Assembly: GCA_964518505.1 (NCBI GenBank)
Contig: CAZFGT010000003.1
Span: 54,726-118,725 of the forward strand
Source: DASPUH01 sp964518505
GTDB taxonomy: Bacteria; Chloroflexota; Limnocylindria; Limnocylindrales; CSP1-4
DNA length: 64,000 nucleotides
Direction of reading: 5' to 3'
The notes under the pieces are model-generated. The model saw only the letters and a list, made by a program, of their open reading frames with translations, was not told where the DNA came from and searched no databases. Position numbers and translations under genes: made by a program. Of this stretch, positions 23,540 to 34,759 are shown in pieces. Numbering within the stretch: the first letter of the stretch is position 1; the number at the start of each line of letters is the position of its first letter.

Positions 23540-25081
23540 GTGAAGTCGATGGCGCGGCGCCGATCCTGGTCCCGGCTGGCGGCCGTGCCCGTCATCCTGG
23601 CCGTCATCGCGGGGTGCGCCAGTCCCGCCCCGCCACCCACCCTGCAGCCCTCGGCCGTCGCGGGCAGCCCGTCGGCGAGCGGGGCGACACCGGGACCCTC
23701 GAGCGTCCCCCTGGCGTGGACCGACTGCGGCGCCCCGTTCGAGTGCGCCACCCTCAGCGTGCCCCTCGACTACGCCACGGGCGGGGCAGCCGTCGCGCAC
23801 ATCAGCCTGATCCGCCTGCCGGCCTCGGACCACGCCCGCCGGATCGGCTCACTCGTGACCAACCCGGGCGGGCCCGGCGGATCGGGCGTCGACTTCGTGC
23901 GCGCCGACGCGACCCAGATCTTCCCGGCCGCGGTGCGCGAGCGCTTCGACATCGTCGGCTTCGACCCGCGCGGGGTCGGCCTCAGCACGCCGGTCCGCTG
24001 TGACGCCGATCTGGAGGCGTACCTCTCGGCCGATCCGGATCCCGTGACCGCGGCCCAGTGGACGGCCCTCGCCACTGCGGATCGGGCCTTCGCCACTGCC
24101 TGCGGCGCGAACGCCGGTCCGCTGCTCGGCGATGTCTCGACCGTCGCCGCGGCGCGCGACCTGGACCGCCTGCGGGCGGCGCTCGGCGACGCGAAGCTGA
24201 CCTACGTCGGCTACTCGTACGGCACGTTCCTTGGCGCGACGTACGCCGGGCTCTTCCCCGACCACGTGCGGGCCCTGGTGCTCGACGCGGCGGTCGATCC
24301 GGCGCTCGACCTGCTGGGCCGTCTGCGCGGCCAGGCGGCCAGTTTCGAGGGAGCCCTGGACCGCTTCCTGGCCTCGTGCGCGGCGAACCCGGGCTGCGAC
24401 TTCTACGAGGGCGGCGCGTCGGGCCGCGCCTTCGACCGCCTCATCGCCGGCCTCGTGCGGAAGCCGCTCCCGGCGCCGCTGGTGGGCGGTGGCCGCGCGG
24501 CGACCGCCGGCATGGCCTGGAACGCCATCCTTGGCGCGCTCTACAGCCCCGGCTTCGGCTGGCCGTACCTGGCCAGGGCCCTGGGGCTCGCCGCGCAGGG
24601 CGACGGCTCACTGCTGCTGGCCACCGCCGATGCGCTCAATGGCCGCAAGCCCGACGGCGAGTACAGCAACGAGGTCGAGGCCAACAGCGCCATCAACTGC
24701 GTGGACGAGCCGGCCCCGACCGACCCGGCCGCCTACATGACGCTGGCCCAGCAGCTGGTCAGGACCGCTCCACGCGTGGGTCGCGTCCTGGCCGCTACCG
24801 GGCTCACCTGCGCGTTCTGGCCCGTCCATCCCACCGCGGCGCCCGCTTCGATCAAGGCCGCCGGAGCCCCGCCGATCGTCGTCATCGGGGGCACCGGCGA
24901 TCCGGCCACGCCGTACGCCTGGTCGGTGGCCCTGGCCCAGGAACTGAGCTCGGGCGTCCTGCTGACGCGGACGGGCGAGGGCCACGGCTCGTACGGCTTC
25001 GGCACGCCGTGCATCGACACGCCGGTGGATGCCTACCTGCTGGACCTCACCGCACCGGTCAAGGGCACGGTCTGCAAGTGA
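23540..25081 (+). CDS. Secreted/lipoprotein alpha/beta hydrolase, S33 tripeptidyl-aminopeptidase type
   Basis: About 513 residues. A lipoprotein-type signal (ARRRSWSRLAAVPVILAVIAGCAS, with the lipobox Cys near 25) precedes a Pro/Ser-rich linker. The hydrolase has SLVTNPGGPGGSGVDF (oxyanion region), FDIVGFDPRGVGLSTPV, the nucleophile elbow GYSYGTFLG, and a C-terminal TAP-like domain with GGTGDPATPYAWSVALAQEL and the His segment GHGSYGFG. Paired Cys in the C-terminal part (SAINCVDEP, LTCAFWP) suggest disulfides outside the cell. The family releases tripeptides or hydrolyses esters. GTG 23540 or the ATG at 23549 are the best starts; the long open extension to 23390 lacks support. Confidence 0.85.
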   Translation: MKSMARRRSWSRLAAVPVILAVIAGCASPAPPPTLQPSAVAGSPSASGATPGPSSVPLAWTDCGAPFECATLSVPLDYATGGAAVAHISLIRLPASDHARRIGSLVTNPGGPGGSGVDFVRADATQIFPAAVRERFDIVGFDPRGVGLSTPVRCDADLEAYLSADPDPVTAAQWTALATADRAFATACGANAGPLLGDVSTVAAARDLDRLRAALGDAKLTYVGYSYGTFLGATYAGLFPDHVRALVLDAAVDPALDLLGRLRGQAASFEGALDRFLASCAANPGCDFYEGGASGRAFDRLIAGLVRKPLPAPLVGGGRAATAGMAWNAILGALYSPGFGWPYLARALGLAAQGDGSLLLATADALNGRKPDGEYSNEVEANSAINCVDEPAPTDPAAYMTLAQQLVRTAPRVGRVLAATGLTCAFWPVHPTAAPASIKAAGAPPIVVIGGTGDPATPYAWSVALAQELSSGVLLTRTGEGHGSYGFGTPCIDTPVDAYLLDLTAPVKGTVCK

Positions 25082-25093
25082 CCCGGCCCGGCC

Positions 25094-25927
25094 TCAGGGG
25101 CGGAGGCCGGCCAGCAGCTCGTCGTGCAGGAGGCCGTTGGAGGCGAGCATCGTGGACCCGTCGATGGTGCGCCGGCCGTCGAAGTCGGTGACGCGCGCGC
25201 CGGCCTCCTCCAGGACCACCAGCGGGCCGGCCAGGTCCCAGGCGTGCATGCCCACCTCGATCATGGCTTCGGCCGCCCCTTCCGCCACCAGCGAGTAGCC
25301 CCAGAAGTCGCCGAAGCCGCGGTCCCGCCAGGCGCGGCTGACCAGCGAGCGGAAGCCCGGTGCCTCGGGCTCGATGTCGGTCGGCGAGCTGTAGACCAGC
25401 TGGGCATCCTCCAGCCGCGCCACGGCCGACACGTGGATCCGCCGCGGACCCGGGGCGACCGCGCCGGGCGACCCGGTGACCCAGGCGCCGCCGCCCCGCC
25501 AGGCGTACCAGCGCTGCCGCAGGGCCGGGGCGGAGACCACGCCCACCTGCATCTCGCCGTCGCGGCTGATGCCCAGGAGCGTGCCGAAGAGCGGCACGCC
25601 GCGGATGAAGTTGTGGGTCCCGTCGATGGGGTCCACGTACCAGCGCACGGCGGCGTCGGGATGCGTCTCGCCTTCCTCTTCGCCGATGAGCCCGTGCTCG
25701 GGGTAGGCGCCCAGGATGCGCTCCCGCAGGTGGCGTTCGATGGCCTGGTCGACCTGGGTGACCAGGCTGCGGTCAGGTTTGGTGCTGATCTGCAGCTCGC
25801 GGCGGAAGCCCGCCAGGGCCATCCCGTCGGCCTCGTCGCACATGGCCAGGGCCAGGTCGAGCCACCCGCGCAGCTCGGCCGCGCTGCCGCGTCGCAGGCC
25901 CGCGCTCCACGCCTCGCCGAACGTCAT
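25094..25927 (-). CDS. Inositol-monophosphatase family enzyme, histidinol-phosphatase-like
   Basis: 277 residues with the IMPase fold. LIGEEEGET near 88 and WYVDPIDGTHNFIRGVPLFGTLLGI near 103 hold the metal ligands (E..., D-P-I-D-G-T). WDLAGPLVVLEEAGARVTD near 235 is the second signature and supplies the third Asp. The histidinol-phosphatase (HisN) branch has a similar D-P-x-D-G-T-x-x-F/Y-x-x-G-x-P sequence, so hisN is possible; inositol-1-phosphatase is the alternative. Its ATG overlaps the stop of the FAD/GcvT gene as ATGA, placing it last in the prfB operon. Convergent with the S33 hydrolase. Confidence 0.82.
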   Translation of the reverse strand: MTFGEAWSAGLRRGSAAELRGWLDLALAMCDEADGMALAGFRRELQISTKPDRSLVTQVDQAIERHLRERILGAYPEHGLIGEEEGETHPDAAVRWYVDPIDGTHNFIRGVPLFGTLLGISRDGEMQVGVVSAPALRQRWYAWRGGGAWVTGSPGAVAPGPRRIHVSAVARLEDAQLVYSSPTDIEPEAPGFRSLVSRAWRDRGFGDFWGYSLVAEGAAEAMIEVGMHAWDLAGPLVVLEEAGARVTDFDGRRTIDGSTMLASNGLLHDELLAGLRP

Positions 25928-28374
25928 GCCCGGATCCGTTCGTTGGCCGGGTCGTACAGCGGCTCGCGGGTCACGATCCCGCCGACCCACGTGCCGAAGA
26001 CGTCCACCTCCACGCGCGTCCCAAGCGCGGCGTGGGCGGCGGGCAGATAGGCGTAGGCGATGCTGCGCTCGACGGCATAGCCAAAACCGCCGGACGTGAC
26101 CCGCCCGACCACCCGCCCGTCCACGCGCACGGGCTCGTTGCCCAGGGCGATCGAGCGTGGATCGTCGAGCACGAGGCACCGCAGCCGGCGCGCCGGCGGT
26201 CCCGCCTCGCGCGCGGCCCGCAGCGCAGCCTGGCCGATGAACTCCGCCGCCTTGTCCAGCCGCACGGCGAAGCCCAGGCCGGCCATGTCGGGCGTCTCCT
26301 CGGGCGTGATGTCGCTTGACCAGACCCGGTAGCCCTTCTCCAGGCGCAGCGCGTCGATGGCCCGGTAGCCGCCGGCCACGAGCCCCTGCGGCTGGCCCTG
26401 GGCCCAGATCGTGCGCCACAGCGTCCGCCCGTACTCGCTCGGCGGGTACAGCTCCCAGCCCAGCTCGCCGACGTAGGTCACGCGGAGGGCCAGGACCGGG
26501 ACGCTGCCGATGGTGATCTCGCGGGCGGTGAGGTAGGGGAAGGCGGCGTCGCTCAGGTCGTCACGGGTGAGGGGCGCCAGGATCTCCCGCGCCAGTGGTC
26601 CCCACAGCCCCAGGCAGGCCCTGGCCGCGGTGATGTCGCGCAGCAGGACCGAGCCGTCGTCCGGGGCATGCTGGCGGATCCACCCCAGGTCGTGGTTGCC
26701 GAAGGCGGTGCCGGTCACGATCAGGAAGCGATCCTCGGCCCAGTGCGTGACCGTGAAATCGCTCTCGATGCCGCCGCGCCGGTTGAGGAGCTGGGTGTAG
26801 ACGATGCTGCCGACCGGGCGGTCGACGTCGTTGGCGCAGAGGTTCTGCAGGAAGGCGCAGGCGCCGGGGCCGGCCACCTCGATCTTGGCGAAGCTGCTCT
26901 CGTCGAAGAGGACCGCCCGCCGCCGGCAGGCCAGCGCCTCGGCGCCGATGGCCGTCGACCAGTGTTCGCCGGCCCAGCCGCGCGGCCGCTGAGCCTCCAG
27001 CTCGGCCCGCGTCGCCACGCCGGCCCCATCCTCGTTGCCGGCGAACCAGTTGGGTCGCTCCCAGCCGGACTTCTCGCCGAAGACCGCGCCGAGCGCGGCG
27101 AGCTCCTCATAGGCCGGCGAGAGGCGCAGCGGCCGGCCCGCCTGGCGCTCCTCGTTGGGGTAGTGGATGTCGTAGTAGGTGGCGTAGTTCTCATACGTCC
27201 GGGCGAGCGTGTACGCCTGGCTGCGGTACTGCGGTCCGAAGCGCCGGATGTCCATCTTCCACAGGTCCAGCTCCGGCTCGCCGTCGACGATCCAGCGGGC
27301 CACCTGCTGGCCGATGCCGCCGGCGCCGGCGATGCCGTGGGCGCAGAAGCCGGCGGCGACGAAGAAGCCGCGCACGGCCGACTCGCCCAGGATGAACTCG
27401 TTGTCCGGCGTGAACGCCTCCGGGCCGTTGATGAGCCGCGTCACCTCCGCGTCGGCCATCGACGGGACGCGGCGCACGGCGCCCTGCATGATCGCCTCGA
27501 AGCGGGGCCAATCGGGTGGCAGCAGCCGGCCGTTGAAGTCGGGCGGCACCCCGTCAAGCGCCCACGGGGCCGGGTCCCGCTCGTAGCCGCCCATGCACAG
27601 GCCGCCGACCTCCTCACGGAAGTAGACGAGGTTGTCAGGGTCGCGCATGGTGGGCATGTCAGCGGTGACCCCGGCCAGGGGTCTTGTCAGCAGGTACTGG
27701 TGCGCCATGGGGATGATCGGCACGTCCACCCCGGCCAGGCGCCCGATCTCCGGCGCGCACATACCGGCCGCGTCGACCACCACGTCGGCCACGATCTCGC
27801 CGCGGTCGGTGGTCACGCCACGGACGCGCCCCTGTTCGACGCGGATGGCCGTGACGCGGTGCTCGGTCAGGATGCGAGCGCCACGTGCCCGCGCCCCGGC
27901 GGCCAGGGCGAGGGCGAGGTTGGAGGGGTCGAGCCATCCGTCGGTCGGCAGGTAGACCGCCCCGAGCACACCGGTCGGGTCCATGAGCGGGAAGCGCGCC
28001 TGCGTCTGAGCCGTCGTCAGCAGCTCAAGCGGCAGGCCGAAGGTGCGCGCCCAGCCCACCTGGCGCTGCAGCTCCTCGAAGCGCGCCGGCGTGCTGGCCA
28101 GGCGCAACGAGCCCACCTCGTGCCACGAGACGTCCACCCCCGTCTCGGCGCCCAGGCGCCGGTACAGCGCCGCGCCGTACATCATCATGCGGGTCAGGGT
28201 CGTGGTGCTGCGGAGCTGGCCCACCAGGCCGGCCGAATGGAACGTCGAGCCGCTGGTGAGACCCGCCCGATCGACCAGGACCACGTCCCGCCAACCGAGC
28301 TCGGTCAGGTGGTAGGCGATGCTCGTGCCGCCGACGCCGCCGCCGATGATGACTGCCTGGGCGTGCTCGACCAT
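25924..28374 (-). CDS. FAD-dependent dehydrogenase with C-terminal GcvT domain (dimethylglycine/sarcosine dehydrogenase type)
   Basis: 816 residues. The N-terminal DAO domain starts MVEHAQAVIIGGGVGGTSIAYHL (dinucleotide-binding GGGVGG near 11) and includes TSGSTFHSAGLVGQLRS, the segment next to the covalent or tight FAD site in dimethylglycine and sarcosine dehydrogenases. The C-terminal half carries the FAO linker domain (PNEERQAGRPLRLSP to W.RPNWFA), GcvT (LLNRRGGIESDFTVTHW, VTYVGELGWELY) and the terminal barrel with ALGNEPVRVDG and GGFGYAVERSIAYAYLP. Such enzymes oxidatively demethylate N-methylated glycines and pass formaldehyde to tetrahydrofolate. Substrate inferred only. It lies between a GNAT and an IMPase. 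Confidence 0.87.
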   Translation of the reverse strand: MVEHAQAVIIGGGVGGTSIAYHLTELGWRDVVLVDRAGLTSGSTFHSAGLVGQLRSTTTLTRMMMYGAALYRRLGAETGVDVSWHEVGSLRLASTPARFEELQRQVGWARTFGLPLELLTTAQTQARFPLMDPTGVLGAVYLPTDGWLDPSNLALALAAGARARGARILTEHRVTAIRVEQGRVRGVTTDRGEIVADVVVDAAGMCAPEIGRLAGVDVPIIPMAHQYLLTRPLAGVTADMPTMRDPDNLVYFREEVGGLCMGGYERDPAPWALDGVPPDFNGRLLPPDWPRFEAIMQGAVRRVPSMADAEVTRLINGPEAFTPDNEFILGESAVRGFFVAAGFCAHGIAGAGGIGQQVARWIVDGEPELDLWKMDIRRFGPQYRSQAYTLARTYENYATYYDIHYPNEERQAGRPLRLSPAYEELAALGAVFGEKSGWERPNWFAGNEDGAGVATRAELEAQRPRGWAGEHWSTAIGAEALACRRRAVLFDESSFAKIEVAGPGACAFLQNLCANDVDRPVGSIVYTQLLNRRGGIESDFTVTHWAEDRFLIVTGTAFGNHDLGWIRQHAPDDGSVLLRDITAARACLGLWGPLAREILAPLTRDDLSDAAFPYLTAREITIGSVPVLALRVTYVGELGWELYPPSEYGRTLWRTIWAQGQPQGLVAGGYRAIDALRLEKGYRVWSSDITPEETPDMAGLGFAVRLDKAAEFIGQAALRAAREAGPPARRLRCLVLDDPRSIALGNEPVRVDGRVVGRVTSGGFGYAVERSIAYAYLPAAHAALGTRVEVDVFGTWVGGIVTREPLYDPANERIRA

Positions 28375-28382
28375 CGCGCGGC

Positions 28383-29357
28383 CTACAGCAGGCCGAACGA
28401 GGCGGGCAGGTAGCCGTCCCAGGCCGGACCCTCGCGGTTGCCGGACCACAGGGCGGGGTTGCCGTTGATGCGCATACCCCCCTCGATGAGGGGCACCAGG
28501 CTGGTCGAGTGGCCCGGGACGTAGACGCGCCATGCGCCGCCCGGTTCGAGCCGGCCCAGCAGGTCGCCCGTCACGGCCGGCAGGAGCGCCGCATCGCGCA
28601 CGGCGATGGGGCCGGCGCGTCCGCTGGCGTGGACGTAGCCGTAGCCCAGCGGCCCCCCGTCGCGTCCCCGGTAGCGCACCAGCAGGCGGCCGTCGGCCAT
28701 GAAACCCAGGTGATCGTGCCGGCGCCGCCAGCCCAGCACCCGGCGGTCGGTGGCGTCGAGCTCGGCCAGCAGGTCGGTGGGCAGCGAGGCCGGGTCGACC
28801 GGCTCGCTGGCGGTCATCTTGGTGTGGCCCGGTCGGGCGTGGAAGGGGACGGCCACGACCCCGTCCGGCAGGGGGGCCAGCGCCCCGGGACGCGGCCGGC
28901 CAAGGACCTCGTAGATGGGCACTCGCGGCAGCAGGCCGAACGTGGCGTAGAGGCCGGCCGAGATGGGCTGAAGGGCGTCGATGCAGGTGTGGTGGAGCGC
29001 GCCCGGCGCCGCGGCCGGGCTGCCCGGACCGGGGACCAGGCGCCGCAGGATGCCGCGGCCCACGCCCGCGGTCTGGATGCCCGGCTCGACGAAGAGGAAC
29101 GACAGGAACCACGTCGCCTCTCGTTCGATGGCGATCCCGAAACCGGCCGGTCGCCCGTCGGGTTTCGCCGCGACCCAGGCGCGGCCGCCCTCCCCGAAGG
29201 CCAGGTCAGCGAAGAAGGACGCCAGGCCGTCGCCTTCGTCGGGCGGCAGCGAGGGCTGGTTCCAGCGGGCGAACAGCTCGTTGATGGAGCTGAAGAAGAC
29301 CTCCAGGCAGGCGCTCACGTCGGCGCGGGTCATGGGCCGCTCGACGAGCTCGGTCAC
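28383..29357 (-). CDS. GNAT family acetyltransferase, two-lobed
   Basis: 324 residues. The first lobe has a readable GNAT motif: TWFLSFLFVEPGIQTAGVGRGILRRL near 80-105 (V-x-P-x-x-x-x-x-G-V/I-G-x-x-L), and HTCIDALQPISAGLYATFGLLPRVPIYEVLG matches the C-terminal GNAT strand. The second half (from ~165) is a diverged lobe ending in short Gly/Trp-rich sequence. The GTG start overlaps the prfB stop (GTGA), and the next gene starts 8 nt after its stop, so it is translationally linked to prfB. No substrate can be assigned. Confidence 0.78.
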   Translation of the reverse strand: MTELVERPMTRADVSACLEVFFSSINELFARWNQPSLPPDEGDGLASFFADLAFGEGGRAWVAAKPDGRPAGFGIAIEREATWFLSFLFVEPGIQTAGVGRGILRRLVPGPGSPAAAPGALHHTCIDALQPISAGLYATFGLLPRVPIYEVLGRPRPGALAPLPDGVVAVPFHARPGHTKMTASEPVDPASLPTDLLAELDATDRRVLGWRRRHDHLGFMADGRLLVRYRGRDGGPLGYGYVHASGRAGPIAVRDAALLPAVTGDLLGRLEPGGAWRVYVPGHSTSLVPLIEGGMRINGNPALWSGNREGPAWDGYLPASFGLL

Positions 29358-30458
29358 GCGCCGCCGCCGGTCTGGTCGGTCGCTTCGCGTTCCAGCTCGG
29401 CGGTCATGAAGGCGTCCAGGTCGCCGTCCAGGACCGAGCCCGTGTTGCTGGTCTCGACCTGCGTGCGCAGGTCCTTGACCATCTGGTAGGGGTGCAGCAC
29501 GTAGGAACGGATCTGGTTGCCCCAGCCGGCCTCCACGTGCTCGCCGCGGATGGCCCGCATCTCGGCCTCCTTCTCCTCCAGGCGCCGTTCCAGGAGGCGC
29601 GCCTTGAGGACCTTGATGGCCGTCTCGCGGTTCTGGATCTGCGACCGCTCGTTCTGGCTCTGGGCCACGATGCCCGTGGGCAGGTGGGTCAGGCGAACGG
29701 CCGAGTCGGTCTTGTTGACGTGCTGGCCGCCGGCGCCCTGGGAGCGGTACGTATCGACCCGGATCTCATCCCAGTCGAGCTCGATCTCCGCATCGTCCTC
29801 CACCTCGGGGACCACCTCGATGAGGGCGAAGGTCGTCTGACGGCGCTTCTGGGCATCGAAGGGGCTGATGCGCACGAGGCGGTGGACGCCGCGCTCCGCC
29901 CGCAGCCAGCCGTAGGCCATGCGCCCGTGGACCCCCACGGTGACGCTCTTGAGGCCGGCCTGCTCACCCTCCAGCTGGTCCACGATCTCGCTGGCGAAGC
30001 GGTGTCGCTCCGCCCACCGCAGGTACGTCCGCAGCAGCATCTCGGCCCAGTCGGTGGCCTCGGTGCCGCCGGCCCCGGCGCTGATGGTCAGGAGGGCGTC
30101 CCGTTCGTCGTAGGGGCCGCCGAACAGCAGGTCGGTGCGCTGCCGCTCGTAGTCAGCCAGCAGCCCCTCGTACTCCGCGTCGACGCTGGCGGCGAAGTCG
30201 GGGTCCTGCTGCGCCATCTCGGTCAGCTCCAGGAGGTCGCCCGCCCGTGCCTGCAGGCCGCTCCACAACTCGATCTCCTCGCGCAGCCGCTCGGCGCGCC
30301 TGAGGGTGCGCTGGGCTGCCCGGGGGTCGTCCCACAGGTCCGGCCGCGCGGCGACCTCGTCGAGGCCGGCCAGGGTCAGGGTCTTGGCGTCGAGGTCAAA
30401 GCCGCCCCGAGGTCGCTCGGACGCGGTCGACCAGGTCACGGACGGCAGATGCGTCCAC
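29354..30458 (-). CDS. prfB: Peptide chain release factor RF2, with programmed +1 frameshift
   Basis: About 367 residues after frameshifting. The first 20 codons (GTG at 30458: MDASAVRDLVDRVRATSGRL) end at CTT TGA, and reading resumes one base later as DLDAKTLTLAGLDEVAARPDLWDDP, exactly where RF2 genes carry their autoregulatory shift. RF2 marks are SPF in RISPFDAQKRRQTTFA and the catalytic GGQ in SQGAGGQHVNKTDSAVRLTH. It releases peptides at UGA and UAA. Low RF2 lets ribosomes shift at the in-frame UGA. Its GTG overlaps the stop of a Cys-rich gene (TAGTG) and its stop overlaps the GNAT start. Joined coordinates: complement of 30399-30458 and 29354-30397. Confidence 0.95.
30396..30401 (-). 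other. prfB +1 programmed frameshift site
   Basis: CTT TGA followed by C (complement of 30395-30401). The leucine codon slips forward one base at the UGA, the known RF2 autoregulatory signal. A G-rich segment (TCGGGGCGG) just upstream could act as the internal Shine-Dalgarno-like stimulator, though it is a weaker match than AGGGGG. Confidence 0.88.
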
Positions 30459-30685
30459 TACTGGCGGTTCCGCAGGTCCTGGAGCAGGACGGGGCGCAAC
30501 TCGATGATGCGCAGCGCAGTCTTGCTTCGAGCGACGACGGGGTTCACGCAGGGGCAGTACGAGTTATGAGGGCAGACGCCGCAGTTGCCGTCGCAATCCA
30601 GCCACGCGGCGTAACTGCACGACCGGCAGTCACGCTCGCAGGCGATCAGATCGACGAATTCGTCGTCGACGGCGCCTGACTTCAC
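30458..30685 (-). CDS. Small cysteine-rich protein, unknown function
   Basis: 75 residues with nine Cys or Cys-like positions packed in the middle: ERDCRSCSYAAWLDCDG then NCGVCPHNSYCPCVNP, giving the pattern C-x2-C-x7-C-x3-C-x2-C-x5-C-x-C. This suggests a metal-binding fold (iron-sulfur or zinc) rather than disulfides, as there is no signal peptide. The C-terminus is a basic helix-like stretch (SKTALRIIELRPVLLQDLRNRQ). It starts at GTG 30685 and its TAG overlaps the prfB start (TAGTG), so the two are translationally coupled. I do not recognise the family. Confidence 0.65.
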   Translation of the reverse strand: MKSGAVDDEFVDLIACERDCRSCSYAAWLDCDGNCGVCPHNSYCPCVNPVVARSKTALRIIELRPVLLQDLRNRQ

Positions 30686-30795
30686 CCGATCCCTCGCTCC
30701 CTCTCCCGGCCGCGTCTGGGCAATGACTCACGTCGCGGAGTGCCGGGCCTGGCAGATCGAACGCCGTCGGGCTGGGCCGCCGGCGTGTTTTCGGA

Positions 30796-30824
30796 AGTAT
30801 ACGGAGGGGATCGTCCCGACTCAA
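30796..30824 (-). promoter_or_regulatory. Promoter of the Cys-rich/prfB operon
   Basis: TTGAGT (complement of 30819-30824), 17 bp, TATACT (complement of 30796-30801). It predicts a start near 30789 and a leader of about 100 nt, one of the few long leaders here. Confidence 0.7.
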
Positions 30825-30847
30825 GGGGTCAGGCCAGGAAGAACGGC

Positions 30848-31434
30848 CTAATGGCTGAAGAAGTACAGGGCGAGGCCGCCCAACTCGTGGACCATGGCGT
30901 CGGCCAGGCTCGAGGGGTCGGCGTCGGTCGGGCTGTCGGTGGCCGGCGAGCCGTACGCCGTCAGGCCCAGGTCGGTGGCCATGCGGAGGACCCGCAGCAT
31001 GTGGGTCCGGTCGCTGACGAAGATGGCGCTCGTCAGGCCGTTCTGGCGAAAGACGGCGGCCACGTTGGTCAGCGACTCCAGGGTGTCGCGGCCCGTTTGC
31101 TCGTCGAGGATGCGATCGTCGGGCACGCCATGCGCCACGGCGTAGGCGCGTGCCGTCTGGGCCTCCGTGAAGTGGTCGCCGGGGGCCCGGCCACCAGTGA
31201 CCACGAGGTACCGCACTGAGCCGCGCCGGAAGACGGCCAGGGCGTGATCGAGACGCGCCCGGAAGACGGGCGACGGGACCCCGTTGTATTGCGCCGCCCC
31301 CAGCACCACGACGGCGTCGGCCGGGCGGTCGCCCTCATCCACCTGTCCCTGCTGCCAGATGCGGAAGGCCGTGTACCCCGTGACACCGACCGTGCCGACC
31401 ACGACCGCCAGGCCCACCCGGGCCAGGGACCCGG

Positions 31435-31450
<16 letters not shown>
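30848..31450 (-). CDS. YdcF/SanA-like DUF218 membrane protein
   Basis: About 200 residues: a basic N-terminus, one TM helix (VGLAVVVGTVGVTGYTAFRIW) and an extracytoplasmic DUF218 domain. Landmarks are ADAVVVLGAAQYNGVPSPVFRARLDHAL, YLVVTGGRAPGDHFTEAQTARAYAVAHGVPDDRILDEQTGRDTLESLTN (the conserved T-x-E-N/S region) and AIFVSDRTHMLRVLRMA (the S-x-x-x-H-x-x-R motif). DUF218 proteins are linked to envelope barrier function or vancomycin tolerance; the reaction is unknown. I prefer the GTG at 31450, which overlaps the end of secA and gives a basic N-terminus; GTG 31417 is an alternative. Confidence 0.8.
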
Positions 31451-34353
<2,903 letters not shown>

Positions 34354-34363
34354 GGGAAGCGAA

Positions 34364-34369
34364 AGTATA
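34364..34369 (-). promoter_or_regulatory. TATACT -10 box of secA
   Basis: Minus-strand TATACT ends 10 nt before the ATG, so the leader would be only 2-4 nt, too short for a ribosome binding site. The -35 region is poor. Confidence 0.55.
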
Positions 34370-34525
34370 GGGCGGGTCGTTCGTTTGGCCGTGCTCGCCG
34401 TTCAGGGTCGGAGTCGTCGGCCGGCCACATGGCCACGTGGCGGAGGCGGCTGCGTTCACGGTGGGTGGACGATCCTGCCCCGAGGAGCCCGGCCGTCGGC
34501 TCCGAGGTCGGCCTGCGCGGCTTTT

Positions 34526-34542
34526 GGTCACTCGGGGTGAAC
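34526..34542. repeat. Palindromic repeat 1 (GGTCAC-N5-GTGAAC)
   Basis: GGTCAC TCGGG GTGAAC, arms of five or six bases around five. Nearest copy to secA of three with shared arms (consensus GTTCAC-N5-GTGAAC/G). Confidence 0.6.
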
Positions 34543-34598
34543 ATCTGGGGCCGATAGCGCCTGCCGGCTACCCGCGATGGCTCCTTGGGCGGCGTTTC

Positions 34599-34615
34599 GT
34601 TCACTGGCTGTGACG
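34599..34615. repeat. Palindromic repeat 2 (GTTCAC-N5-GTGACG)
   Basis: GTTCAC TGGCT GTGACG. Starts 73 bp after copy 1, seven helical turns, so it would face the same side of the DNA. Confidence 0.6.
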
Positions 34616-34669
34616 GAATGCCGCCGAGCGCGGCCCTTCGGGCCCGCGGCGCGCCTTGGACGCGAGAAC

Positions 34670-34686
34670 GTTCACTCTGAGTGACG
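34670..34686. repeat. Palindromic repeat 3 (GTTCAC-N5-GTGACG)
   Basis: GTTCAC TCTGA GTGACG. Starts 71 bp after copy 2. The central five bases differ between copies while the arms and length are kept, as expected for a dimeric regulator's operators. Confidence 0.6.
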
Positions 34687-34759
34687 CCCGAGCCTGGATG
34701 GTGTGTCGACGTCGCAGCCAGGCCGCGACGGCCGCCGCGCCCTCGGGCGCTGCGGTGCG

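Larger units (their letters stand above)
34370..34759. other. secA upstream spacer carrying three evenly spaced 17-bp palindromes
   Basis: 390 bp with no credible gene. Besides the three palindromes listed separately it has a GC hairpin around 34631-34652 (GGCCC-TTC-GGGCC core) that could be a weak terminator for the small membrane-protein gene. A half-site GTGAACGCA (minus strand) lies at about 34454-34462. Confidence 0.5.
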
